38,942 bases of DNA from positions 1 to 38,942 of the forward strand of contig NZ_FCOK02000089.1 of the NCBI RefSeq assembly GCF_001544555.2. The letters are read 5' to 3'. This document shows, piece after piece, positions 16,009 through 23,929 of this stretch. The notes beneath the pieces are model-generated. The model saw nothing but the letters and a program-made list of their open reading frames with translations, was not told the DNA's origin and made no database searches. Made by a program: the position numbers and the translations under genes. Every line of letters begins with the position of its first letter. Within the stretch, counting starts at the first letter, position 1. The stretch is from Caballeronia udeis (GTDB taxonomy: Bacteria > Pseudomonadota > Gammaproteobacteria > Burkholderiales > Burkholderiaceae).

Positions 16009-16692
16009 CTACGTCTCGCTCCAAAGCCTCAGCAGATTGTGATAACAGCCAACGAGCGTTCGCCTCGCGGCGTCGTCGGCGTTCTGTGCGTTGAGCCTTT
16101 GAATAGCGTTGTCCATATCGAATAGCAGGCTGCGGCGGGTGTCGTCGCGAACCAGGCTCTGCGCCCAGAAGAAACTCGCTACCCGCATTCCCCGCGTCAC
16201 CGGCCGGACCTCGTGCAAGCTGGTCGCCGGGTAAACAATCGCATGCCCCGCCGGCAGCTTCACTTCCTGCACACCGTATGTATCCTCGATCACCAGCTCG
16301 CCGCCGTCGTAGTCCTCGGGCGGGGTGAGGAACAGCGTGATCGACACATCCGTTCGCACCCGCGTGCCATGTCCCGGCACGAGCCTGATTGCCCCATCCA
16401 CATGACTGCCGAAATGCATCCCGCCTTCGTACCGGTTGAAGAGCGGCGGATAAACCCGGTTGGGCAGCACCGAACTGATGAACAACGGATGCCGTTCGAG
16501 CGCGCCGATGATGATGTCGCCGAGTTCAAACGCTATGGGCGCTTCCTGCGCGATCTGCTGGTTGCGCTTGACCGGCGCGCCCTGATAGCCGGCCGTCGCG
16601 CGGCCATCCACCCATGCGTCCGATGCACCGAGCCGCCGGCGCATGACAGCGGCGTCTTCGGGGCTGAGGACGTTGGGTATCGAAAGGATCAT
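16009..16692 (-). CDS. piuC: PKHD-type Fe(II)/2-oxoglutarate dioxygenase (PiuC/YbiX)
   Basis: A 227-residue dioxygenase of the PKHD hydroxylase family, the usual length. Iron ligands are His97 and Asp99 (G-S-H-V-D-G) and His160 (T-S-L-H-E-V), with Arg170 placed to bind 2-oxoglutarate. F-N-R-Y-E-G-G-M-H-F and F-L-T-P-P-E-D-Y-D-G-G-E-L-V are strongly conserved family segments. The start at 16692 begins the family sequence M-I-L-S-I-P-N-V-L-S; an upstream start at 16722 is less likely. It sits 61 bases downstream of a catecholate-type receptor on the same strand, the known piuA-piuC (fiu-ybiX) pairing. Its substrate in that context is not settled in the family. Confidence 0.92.
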   Translation of the reverse strand: MILSIPNVLSPEDAAVMRRRLGASDAWVDGRATAGYQGAPVKRNQQIAQEAPIAFELGDIIIGALERHPLFISSVLPNRVYPPLFNRYEGGMHFGSHVDGAIRLVPGHGTRVRTDVSITLFLTPPEDYDGGELVIEDTYGVQEVKLPAGHAIVYPATSLHEVRPVTRGMRVASFFWAQSLVRDDTRRSLLFDMDNAIQRLNAQNADDAARRTLVGCYHNLLRLWSET

Positions 16693-16753
16693 GTTTTTTG
16701 GGGTCCAGCGGCCGCGCGACATGCATCGCGCCGCTCGCGTGTCCTGCAGTCGA

Positions 16754-18979
16754 TCAATAGAACCGGTAGTTTAGCGTCGCGAGGAACGTCCGGCCGTAAC
16801 CCGGCACCGCGCGGCCGCCATCCGATGGAATCAACGCATCGTAGTAGTGCTTGTTGGTCAGGTTCTGCACGTTGAACTGGATGTCGTAATGTTTCTGGTG
16901 GAACGCGGCCATTGCGTCCCAGCGCGTGTACGCGGGCACTTCCACGAAGTCGTTGCTGGCGGCATATCGCGCTGACGTGTACACCGGGCCGCCGCCGAAA
17001 GTCCATTGCGGCGTGACGTCATAAGTCGTCCACAACGTGATCATGTTGCGCGGCGTGTTCGCCAGGGTCTTGCCGTTGGTGTTGTCCAGCGCCTTCACCA
17101 CCTTGCCGTCCATGTATGTATAACCGCCAAAGACTTGCCACTTGTTGGTGATATGGCCCGCCAGGCCGAGTTGATAACCTCGCACGCGCACGTCGCCGTC
17201 GAGCGTGTAGCTGCCGTCGGCCTGGAGCGTGCGGGCATTGGTTTTATCGATATTGAACAGCGACTGCGTCACCGACAACCCACCGTTCAGCAAATCCCAT
17301 TTCGTGCCCACTTCATAGGAGCGGTTCGATTCCGGCGGCGTGTTCTGCTGGTTGTTGGTCAGCGTCAGCGCTTCGAGCGACGGATTGAACGACGTGCCGT
17401 ACGACACGTAGTACGACTGCCAGTCGGTCGGCTGGAAAATGATCCCGCCGCGCACGCTGGTGAAATAGTTCGTCTGCGTGGCGTATGAAGGCGCGTTGAG
17501 GGTGTTCTTGATCGACGCCTCGTAACGGTCCCAGCGCAAGCCGCCCACCACCTTCCAGTACTGGCCGACAGACACCGTATCGTTGGCGTAAATGCCGACA
17601 CCGTTCGCACTCGATTCCGCGAGGTTGGTCGCCACCACCTGCGTGTTGGCCGGCCGCGTCGTGTATTGCGGATTGAGCAGCGGAACGATCGCGATGGTGT
17701 TCGACGGCAGGCCCGGCGTGGTCGCGGTGAACGACTGGTTGCTGTAGGTCTCGTGGCTCAAATCAATGCCGGCTATCACCTCATGCTTGAGCAGACCGGT
17801 GTTGAACTTGTAGTCGATATCGGTCGTGTTGTAGACCGAGTGATCGTTGATGTTGCGGTCCTTGCCCTGCAACTTCACATACAACGATGACAACGGCAAC
17901 GACGTGTAATTGCCGTTGGCCAGCGCCGTCGATGTCCCAAGCGGTCCGGTCAGCACCGCCGCCGCATTGGTTGCGGTGGCCTCGGTGCCGTAGTGGCTGA
18001 ACTGGGTTTCGTTGCGCAGCGTGAGGTTGTCGTTGAAACGATGCTGGATGCGCGCCGAGAGCGTCTGCACGTCCTGGATCGTCCGGTCGCCTTCGAAGCC
18101 ATAGAACTGACCCTTGCTCACCGGCACCGGTGCGCCGTTCACCGGCGGAATGCCGTAGTCCGGCTGGTCGCGGTTGTGCTGGATGAGGGCGGAGAGCGTG
18201 ACTTCCGTCGGCGTGCCGATCCCGAAGCGCACCGTCGGCGCGAAGCCGTAGTCCTTGCTCTTCATCACGTCGCGCGTGGAGCCGAGGTCTTGCCCGAACG
18301 CGTTGAGCCGAACGGCGGACGTGTCCGAGAGCGGTTGGTTGATGTCAACGGTAGTGCGGTAGCGGTCGCTCGTGCCGACCATGGCGGACACCGATGCGTG
18401 CGCTTTCAACTCCGCCTGCTTGCTCACCTGGTTGATTACGCCGCCCGTGGAGCCGCGGCCGAAATAGAGCGAGGACGGGCCGTACAGCACATCGATGGAT
18501 TCAAGGTCGAACGTGTCCCGGTAATACTGGCCGCGATCGCGGAAGCCGTCCAGGTAGATGTCGGTGCGCGCCGAGAAACCGCGCAAGTTGATGTTGTTGC
18601 CGATCTGCCCGCCTTCCGCTGCGCCAATGGTGACGCCGGGGACGTTGCGAAGGGCGTCGGAGAAAGAAGTGGCTGCCTGGGACTGCAGCACGGCTTTCGG
18701 GACCACCACAGCGGCCTGGGGAATATCGCGCAACGCGGTAGGGACCTTGGCGCCGACGCTTGATTTTTCGGGCTGGAAATCGGGTGTGATGGCCTGGGCG
18801 GAGACATGCACGGCAGGCAGCGCGGCGTTTTCAACGAGGGGTGCGGCCTGTTGTGCAGCCTGGGCGGGTTGATCGGCCTGGCTGACCGGCGCGGCTTGCG
18901 CGTGAGCATAAAGCGGCACGGCAACAGGAGTCGCCACCACGGTCATGATCGCCGCGGCAAGCGGTGTCTTCCTCAACAT
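16754..18979 (-). CDS. piuA: TonB-dependent catecholate siderophore receptor (Fiu/PiuA type)
   Basis: An outer-membrane receptor of 741 residues with a signal peptide (hydrophobic stretch ending near Y-A-H-A-Q-A) but no STN domain, unlike the receptor at 3144-5621. The plug shows I-P-Q-A-A-V-V-V-P, L-R-N-V-P-G-V-T-I-G-A, N-N-I-N-L-R-G-F-S-A-R-T-D-I-Y-L-D-G-F-R-D-R-G and V-L-Y-G-P-S-S-L-Y-F-G-R-G-S-T-G-G-V-I-N. These are typical of Fiu/PiuA, receptors for monomeric catechol-iron complexes. The barrel ends Y-R-F-Y, an aromatic terminus as expected. The ATG at 18979 gives a clean signal peptide. The downstream dioxygenase supports the Fiu/PiuA call. A Fur-like box lies about 160 bases upstream. 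Confidence 0.92.
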   Translation of the reverse strand: MLRKTPLAAAIMTVVATPVAVPLYAHAQAAPVSQADQPAQAAQQAAPLVENAALPAVHVSAQAITPDFQPEKSSVGAKVPTALRDIPQAAVVVPKAVLQSQAATSFSDALRNVPGVTIGAAEGGQIGNNINLRGFSARTDIYLDGFRDRGQYYRDTFDLESIDVLYGPSSLYFGRGSTGGVINQVSKQAELKAHASVSAMVGTSDRYRTTVDINQPLSDTSAVRLNAFGQDLGSTRDVMKSKDYGFAPTVRFGIGTPTEVTLSALIQHNRDQPDYGIPPVNGAPVPVSKGQFYGFEGDRTIQDVQTLSARIQHRFNDNLTLRNETQFSHYGTEATATNAAAVLTGPLGTSTALANGNYTSLPLSSLYVKLQGKDRNINDHSVYNTTDIDYKFNTGLLKHEVIAGIDLSHETYSNQSFTATTPGLPSNTIAIVPLLNPQYTTRPANTQVVATNLAESSANGVGIYANDTVSVGQYWKVVGGLRWDRYEASIKNTLNAPSYATQTNYFTSVRGGIIFQPTDWQSYYVSYGTSFNPSLEALTLTNNQQNTPPESNRSYEVGTKWDLLNGGLSVTQSLFNIDKTNARTLQADGSYTLDGDVRVRGYQLGLAGHITNKWQVFGGYTYMDGKVVKALDNTNGKTLANTPRNMITLWTTYDVTPQWTFGGGPVYTSARYAASNDFVEVPAYTRWDAMAAFHQKHYDIQFNVQNLTNKHYYDALIPSDGGRAVPGYGRTFLATLNYRFY

Positions 18980-19141
18980 GTGTATCCCCGAATACTAGAT
19001 GGTCGATAGCCGGCGCTGTCGCGCCATGCCGGTCAATTGCTTCCGCGATGCCCGCGGCGGCAGTGAGTGGTTGGCAAAGGGCGCGGCCGATGCAGCAGTC
19101 CTCGTTGCGACGAACGCACGCCATTTACTCGAAGTTTTATA

Positions 19142-19160
19142 AATGCGAATCAATATCATT
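19142..19160. promoter_or_regulatory. Fur-box-like site upstream of piuA
   Basis: Read on the minus strand, TAATGATATTGATTCGC matches the 17-base core of the Fur consensus at about 13 positions. It lies in an AT-rich patch upstream of the receptor gene. Iron repression of piuA-piuC through Fur is the natural reading. Confidence 0.65.
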
Positions 19161-19223
19161 ACACAAGTAATAATTGTTTTCAATACGTATTCGGGAACTG
19201 GTCGGTTGGCTGACGGATGAAGG

Positions 19224-19249
19224 CCTCGCGTTTTTTGCGAGGTGGTTTT
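19224..19249 (+). terminator. hairpin with T-run, plus strand
   Basis: A 6-bp GC-rich stem (19224-19229 with 19237-19242) with a T-rich loop is followed by TGGTTTT. It looks like a rho-independent terminator for plus-strand transcription, but no plus-strand gene ends nearby. It may end an unannotated transcript starting in the piuA promoter region or belong to a deleted gene. Confidence 0.45.
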
Positions 19250-19468
19250 ATCCGAAGAGATAAACCGCGCCGTGGAGGGTGGGGCGTTGTGGGGTGGGGC
19301 TGGGAGGGGCGAGGCCGAAGCTTGGCATGCGATGAATCTGGTTGCAGGGGCCGCAGTCAACCGTAACCATCTTACGAAAACTGAGCTTTCATTCAGGCGA
19401 GCCGGGGGTGTCTTCAAAAGCCCTGAGTGCCGCTGCAACGTCGCGATGCAATTGCCCGAGGGCGGTGA

Positions 19469-19705
19469 TTTTCGGATTGCGCGGCGGTATTGTTGCGGTC
19501 GGAGGCGTCGGCTTTCATCAATGGCACGGTCATTTGCGTTGATGGCGGCGTGCCGAACGCACGGCATTCTTGGCCCTTGGAGGCTGCTGGGCGTACGCTT
19601 GAATTCAACGGGTTTTCTCGTTATCAGCCGCCTGCGGGGTTGCAGGAATTGCCCGGCATCACCGATTCAAACGATCAAGCCGCGCCATCCAGCGCCGGCG
19701 AGTGA
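19469..19705 (+). pseudogene. C-terminal remnant of an SDR-family oxidoreductase
   Basis: The open frame between a stop at 19466 and the stop at 19703-19705 reads like the end of a short-chain dehydrogenase: A-A-V-L-L-R-S-E-A-S-A-F-I-N-G-T-V-I-C-V-D-G-G-V-P-N-A-R. The segment S-A-F-I-N-G-T-V-I-C-V-D-G-G is the family's hallmark near the C-terminus. The Rossmann part with the G-x-x-x-G-x-G motif and the Y-x-x-x-K site are not found upstream in any frame, so only the last third is left. It lies directly in front of the acyl-CoA synthetase gene, whose ribosome site follows its stop codon, so the two were probably once an operon. Confidence 0.7.
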
Positions 19706-19725
19706 GACTCAACCAGGGAGAAGCG

Positions 19726-21360
19726 ATGCTTCCCGCAGCCGATTCATATGAAACCCTCGCCGCGGCTTTCTCGTGGAAGGTGCCCGCGCGCTACAACATT
19801 GGCGTGGACGCCTGCGATAAATGGGCCGACGGTTCCGGCCGCCTCGCGCTGATCTACGAGACCCGCGAAGGTTCGGAATCGCGTTTCACCTTCGATCACC
19901 TGAAGGCGCTCTCCAACCAGTTCGCCAACGCGCTTGCCCGCGCGGGGCTTAAGCGCGGCGACCGCGTGGGAATATTCTTGCCGCAGTCGCCAGAGACGGC
20001 CATCGCGCATCTGGCCATCTACAAGGCGGGTTATATCGCGGTGCCGCTGTTCGCGCTGTTCGGCGTCGACGCCATCCAGTACCGGCTCGCCGATAGCGGC
20101 GCAGCGGCGCTCATCACCGACCAGGCGGGCTTTGAAAAGCTGGAGCAGGTTCGTGAGACGCTGCCGGACCTGAAAGCCGCTTATTGCGTCGATACCACCA
20201 CCCGCGAGAACGCCCACTCCTTCTGGGACGCGCTGCGTGCGGAAACGGACGCCTTCACCCCCGCCGACACTTCCTGCGACGACCCCGCCGCGATCATCTA
20301 CACGTCTGGCACGACGGGAAAGCCCAAAGGCGCGCTGCTTGCCCATCGTGCGTTGCTGGGCCATTTACCGGGCGTCGAGATGTCGCAAGGTCTTTTCCCG
20401 GCGCACGCCCGGCTGATGTGGACGCCCGCCGACTGGGCGTGGATTGGAGGCCTCTTCGACGTCCTGCTGCCGGCGTGGCATCACGGCGTCGCGGTACTGG
20501 CGCGGCGCTTTGAAAAATTCGATGGCCCCGCCGCTTTCGACCTGATGGCGCGTCATGGCGTCACGCACACGTTCCTGCCGCCAACCGCGCTCAAGATGAT
20601 GCGCTCGGTCGCACGTCCCGAGCAGTGGCGGTTGTCGTTGCGCGCGGTGGCGAGCGGCGGGGAATCGTTGGGCGAGGAGTTGATCGCCTGGGGCCGGACG
20701 GCGCTTGGCGTGACCATCAACGAGTTTTACGGGCAGACCGAATGCAACGTGGTGGTGTCGTCGTGCGCTGCATTGTTCGAGTCTCGCCCGGGGGCAATCG
20801 GGCGTAGCGTGCCGGGACATCGCGTGGCTATCGTCGACGATGAAGGCGTGGAACTTCCGTCCGGCACGCCCGGAAATATTGCGATTGCCGCGCCCGACCC
20901 GGTCATGTTCCTGCGCTACTGGAACAACGAAGCGGCCACGCGCGATAAATTTCGCGGCCAGTTCCTGCTGACCGGGGACCTCGGTTCATGTGACGCCGAT
21001 GGTTTTATCCGCTTCGTCGGCCGCAACGACGACGTGATTACCAGCGCGGGTTACCGGATCGGTCCTGCGCCTATTGAAGATTGTTTGCTGCGCCATCCCG
21101 CCGTGAGCATGGCGGCGGTGGTGGGTGCGCCTGACGCGGCGCGCACGGAGATCGTGATGGCGTTCATCGTGCTGAATGCGGGGTTCGTCCCGGATGAAAC
21201 GCTGGTGCGCGAGCTTCAGCAGCACGTCAGGACGCGGCTGGCCGCGCATGAATATCCGCGCGAGATTCGGTTTGTCGATGCATTGCCCATGACGCCGACC
21301 GGCAAGGTGATGCGCAAGGAATTACGGGCGGGGTTGCCGGGTCTGAAGGATTCGAGCTGA
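19726..21360 (+). CDS. AMP-forming acyl-CoA synthetase
   Basis: An adenylate-forming enzyme of 544 residues that activates a carboxylic acid as acyl-AMP and transfers it to CoA. The P-loop Y-T-S-G-T-T-G-K-P-K-G is at 192-202. The motif N-E-F-Y-G-Q-T-E-C-N, the aspartate of L-L-T-G-D-L-G, the hinge G-R-N-D-D-V-I-T-S-A-G-Y-R-I-G-P and the C-terminal catalytic lysine in M-T-P-T-G-K-V-M are all present, so it should be active. The layout resembles acetyl-CoA synthetase-like and medium-chain (AcsM) acyl-CoA ligases; the acyl chain cannot be told from sequence alone. The start at 19726 has GGGAGAAGCG upstream; a GTG at 19702 overlaps the SDR remnant and is less likely. Confidence 0.9.
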   Translation: MLPAADSYETLAAAFSWKVPARYNIGVDACDKWADGSGRLALIYETREGSESRFTFDHLKALSNQFANALARAGLKRGDRVGIFLPQSPETAIAHLAIYKAGYIAVPLFALFGVDAIQYRLADSGAAALITDQAGFEKLEQVRETLPDLKAAYCVDTTTRENAHSFWDALRAETDAFTPADTSCDDPAAIIYTSGTTGKPKGALLAHRALLGHLPGVEMSQGLFPAHARLMWTPADWAWIGGLFDVLLPAWHHGVAVLARRFEKFDGPAAFDLMARHGVTHTFLPPTALKMMRSVARPEQWRLSLRAVASGGESLGEELIAWGRTALGVTINEFYGQTECNVVVSSCAALFESRPGAIGRSVPGHRVAIVDDEGVELPSGTPGNIAIAAPDPVMFLRYWNNEAATRDKFRGQFLLTGDLGSCDADGFIRFVGRNDDVITSAGYRIGPAPIEDCLLRHPAVSMAAVVGAPDAARTEIVMAFIVLNAGFVPDETLVRELQQHVRTRLAAHEYPREIRFVDALPMTPTGKVMRKELRAGLPGLKDSS

Positions 21361-21503
21361 GGATTCCGTGTTGGCGTTGAATCGGCAATCGTTCGAACGT
21401 GCTGAACTGTTGCGGCGGACGCGGGTCGATATACTTACTGCGTTTTTCAGCTAACCCGGCGCGTCGGGCTGAACGCCGCCCGCCATTACTTGATAACGGT
21501 CGT

Positions 21504-22130
21504 ATGAAACGCTATTTGCCTTTTCGTGTTGTTCTGCTCGCCCTGACTTTCTCGGCGGCGCTATTTTCCAGCACGTCGTTTGCGCAGACGAGCCCTGATG
21601 CCGTGGTTAAAAGCGCTGTGGAAGGCACCGTCAACGCAATGAAGGCTGATCCAGCCGCGCGTGGCGGCGACATGGCCAAGATCGCGCAATTGGTGCAGAC
21701 GCGTTTCGTGCCGGCAACCGATTTCCAGCGCACCACGCGGATTGCCGTCGGCAAGGCGTGGAGCACCGCCACTCCCGACCAGCAGAAGGCGCTTTATGAG
21801 CAATTCCAGACGCTGCTGGTGCGCACCTACACGTCGTCGCTGTCGCAATTACGCGATGAAGACGTCAAGTTCAAATTCGATGCCCCGACTCTCGACGCCG
21901 GCGGCAAAGACGCCGTCGTGCAGTCGCACGTGTACTCGACCGGTGGCGACAACCCGGTGCGTTATCGCCTGGAGAAGACGCCGGACGGCTGGAAGATTTA
22001 CGACATCGACATGATGGGCGCGTGGCTGATCCAGGTGTACCAGACGCAGTTCTCGGGTCAGTTGTCGAAGGGTGGCGTAGACGGCTTGATCAAGTTCCTG
22101 ACCGCGCACAACGAGCGGACGGCGGAGTGA
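21504..22130 (+). CDS. hpnM: hopanoid-associated MlaC-family periplasmic protein HpnM
   Basis: A 208-residue secreted protein of the Ttg2D/MlaC family, called HpnM in hopanoid loci. The signal peptide runs through L-L-A-L-T-F-S-A-A-L-F-S-S-T-S-F-A-Q. The family body follows: I-A-Q-L-V-Q-T-R-F-V-P-A-T-D-F, A-V-G-K-A-W-S-T-A-T-P-D-Q-Q, F-Q-T-L-L-V-R-T-Y, and near the end G-W-K-I-Y-D-I-D-M-M-G-A-W-L-I-Q-V-Y-Q-T-Q-F. MlaC proteins carry lipid across the periplasm, and by analogy HpnM may carry a hopanoid or phospholipid. mlaA and hpnN in this window belong to the same transport theme. The ribosome site is weak. Confidence 0.9.
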   Translation: MKRYLPFRVVLLALTFSAALFSSTSFAQTSPDAVVKSAVEGTVNAMKADPAARGGDMAKIAQLVQTRFVPATDFQRTTRIAVGKAWSTATPDQQKALYEQFQTLLVRTYTSSLSQLRDEDVKFKFDAPTLDAGGKDAVVQSHVYSTGGDNPVRYRLEKTPDGWKIYDIDMMGAWLIQVYQTQFSGQLSKGGVDGLIKFLTAHNERTAE

Positions 22131-22261
22131 GGTCAAATCGACGAGTATCGAAATCTGAATTCAAAGCGAACGCATTTGAATTCTTCAGGCTGGTGGAGTT
22201 ATCGGGGGAGAGTTTGATCGTGACCGATCGTGGCCGGCCAACTTTGGAGTTGCGCCCATCG
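22127..22261 (+). pseudogene. Phd/YefM-type antitoxin remnant
   Basis: A GTG overlapping the hpnM stop opens a frame containing a good Phd antitoxin start: V-S-K-S-E-F-K-A-N-A-F-E-F-F-R-L-V-E-L-S-G-E, then I-V-T-D-R-G-R-P-T-L-E-L-R-P. This is the DNA-binding half of the family. After L-R-P, at about 22261, the frame runs into unrelated Cys/His/Arg-rich sequence to 22369. The toxin-binding tail is missing and no PIN or Doc-type toxin follows. It is therefore a truncated orphan antitoxin, although it could still bind DNA if expressed. Confidence 0.7.
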
Positions 22262-22318
22262 TGCGGATGCCGCCAAGGCACTACCGGAACTTTATGCCCC
22301 CACGCATTCACTCCCGCC

Positions 22319-22570
22319 TCAGCATTCCGACACAAGCACCATCGCCGTCGAAGAAACGCTCTTCGCTGACTTCAGCGCTTTCTCTCGCACCGCGGTCAGG
22401 TTCTCGTTCTCGCTGGAGTATTTGAAGGAAGCGGGCAACAGCCGATAGTCCGATGCCACTTGCGCGGCTTTCGTCTCGCTGAAGCCGGTCTTTTGCAGCA
22501 TCTTCGCCAGGAGGGAGTAGTCGTCCAGATCGGCTTTGCCGAGATTGATCATTATGCTGAATTCAGCCAT
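22319..22570 (-). CDS. small hypothetical protein, 83 aa
   Basis: The start at 22570 has AGGAAG just upstream and begins M-A-E-F-S-I-M-I-N-L. The pattern is strand (F-S-I-M-I-N-L), helix (A-D-L-D-D-Y-S-L-L-A-K-M-L-Q-K-T-G-F), strand region (S-D-Y-R-L-L-P-A-S-F-K-Y), helix (L-T-A-V-R-E-K-A-L-K-S-A) and strand (T-A-M-V-L-V-S-E-C). That order suggests a small ferredoxin-like fold such as that of the DUF2622/GhoS proteins, but this is a weak resemblance and no function is claimed. It lies downstream of the hpnH terminator on the same strand and is probably its own unit. Confidence 0.6.
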   Translation of the reverse strand: MAEFSIMINLGKADLDDYSLLAKMLQKTGFSETKAAQVASDYRLLPASFKYSSENENLTAVREKALKSAKSVSSTAMVLVSEC

Positions 22571-22642
22571 TGCTTCCTGCTTGTTTGCTTTGAAAACCCG
22601 CGATGCTACACGGGTGTGCCACCTGCGCATCTTGAAATACAA

Positions 22643-22685
22643 AACGGGTGGATAACGCCGCTCGTCGCGACCTTATCCACCCGTT
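22643..22685 (-). terminator. terminator of the ispH-hpnH operon
   Basis: A perfect 13-bp inverted repeat (22643-22655 with 22673-22685) with a 17-base loop. On the minus strand it is followed by TTTTGTATTT. It lies about 75 bases past the hpnH stop codon. Confidence 0.85.
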
Positions 22686-22761
22686 CCTTTCGTTCCGTTT
22701 GTTCCTTTTGCCGCATGCAGTGAGCTCGAGTGACCACTCGCCCAAGCTCACGTGCTCAAAC

Positions 22762-23916
22762 TCAAGCTGCAATCGTCGTTTGCTTGCCGCCCTTGTTGTT
22801 CTTCGCGCGGCCGATTTCTTCCAGCTTGATCTCGACGTGCTTCGAGAACACGAATTCCGCCGGGCGTTGGTTTTCGACCGGCAGGTCTTTCGCGTAAGCA
22901 CCTTCGGTGCGCGGACCGCGCAAGGCGACGCGTGCCGCTTTCAGCGGATGCGCAACCGTGTCCATGACGGCGGTGGCTTCGAAGCCGCAATGCACCATGC
23001 AGTCCGCGCATTTCTCGTACTTGCCCGTGCCGTACTTGTCCCACTCGGTGGTTTCCATCAATTCCTTGAAGGTCTTCACATAACCTTCACCGAGCAGATA
23101 GCACGGACGTTGCCAGCCGAACACGGTACGCGCCGGGTTGCCCCAAGGCGTGCATTCGTAGGTCTGGTTGCCGGCCAGGAAGTCGAGGAACAGGCTCGAC
23201 TGGCTGAACGACCAGCGCTTGCCGTTATCGCCGCGCTTGAAGATGTCGCGGAACAGCGTCTTCGTCTTTTCGCGGTTCAGGAAGTGCTGCTGGTCCGGCG
23301 CACGCTCGTACGCATAACCCGGCGACACCGTGATGCCGTCCACGCCCATGGGTCCGAGCGTGTCGAAGAAATTCGCTACCCGTTCCGGATCGGCGTCGTT
23401 GAACAGCGTGCAGTTGATGTTCACGCGGAAACCACGGCGCTTCGCTTCCTTGATGGCCGCGACAGCCTTTTCGTACACGCCGTCTTGCGAAACCGAATGG
23501 TCATGCGCCTGCTTGTCGCCGTCGAGGTGAACTGACCAGACGAAGTACGGATTCGGCTGGTAGTCGTCCATCTTCTTTTCCATCAGCAGCGCGTTCGTGC
23601 AGAGATAAACGAACTTCTTGCGCGCGATGATGCCCTTCACGATCTGGGGCATTTCCTTGTGCAGCAGCGGTTCGCCGCCGGCGATGGAGACCACCGGTGC
23701 ACCGCATTCGTCGACGGCCGCGAGGCAGTCTTCCATCGAGATGCGCTGGTTGAGGATGGGGTCCGGATAATCGATCTTGCCGCAGCCGTTACACGCCAGG
23801 TTGCAGCGGAACAGCGGCTCGAGCATCAGCGCGAGCGGATAGCGCTTGTTGCGCATGAAATGCTGGCGCGCGATGTAAGCGCCAACCCGGACCTTTTGCA
23901 GCATTGGAATAGACAA
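22762..23916 (-). CDS. hpnH: adenosyl-hopene synthase HpnH (radical SAM)
   Basis: A radical-SAM enzyme of 384 residues that joins the 5'-deoxyadenosyl radical to diploptene, the first step to C35 hopanoids. The cluster ligands are Cys38, Cys42 and Cys45 (F-R-C-N-L-A-C-N-G-C). The S-A-G-G-E-P-like SAM motif is I-A-G-G-E-P-L-L-H. The C-terminal part has more cysteines (Y-E-C-T-P-W-G, R-P-C-Y-L-L and K-C-A-D-C-M-V-H-C-G), as in other HpnH proteins. I choose the TTG at 23916: it gives the family N-terminus M-S-I-P-M-L-Q, and AAGGAG lies eight bases upstream. The next ATG is four codons later. It follows ispH by 13 bases. Confidence 0.95.
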   Translation of the reverse strand: MSIPMLQKVRVGAYIARQHFMRNKRYPLALMLEPLFRCNLACNGCGKIDYPDPILNQRISMEDCLAAVDECGAPVVSIAGGEPLLHKEMPQIVKGIIARKKFVYLCTNALLMEKKMDDYQPNPYFVWSVHLDGDKQAHDHSVSQDGVYEKAVAAIKEAKRRGFRVNINCTLFNDADPERVANFFDTLGPMGVDGITVSPGYAYERAPDQQHFLNREKTKTLFRDIFKRGDNGKRWSFSQSSLFLDFLAGNQTYECTPWGNPARTVFGWQRPCYLLGEGYVKTFKELMETTEWDKYGTGKYEKCADCMVHCGFEATAVMDTVAHPLKAARVALRGPRTEGAYAKDLPVENQRPAEFVFSKHVEIKLEEIGRAKNNKGGKQTTIAA

Positions 23917-23929
23917 TTGCGTGTGCTCC

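Noticed and set aside
19389..19490. Minus-strand frame that reads like the C-terminal helix of a regulator (A-L-G-Q-L-H-R-D-V-A-A-A-L-R-A-F-E-D)
   Set aside because: Only about 33 codons, no identifiable family, and it overlaps the SDR remnant; too little to call a gene remnant.
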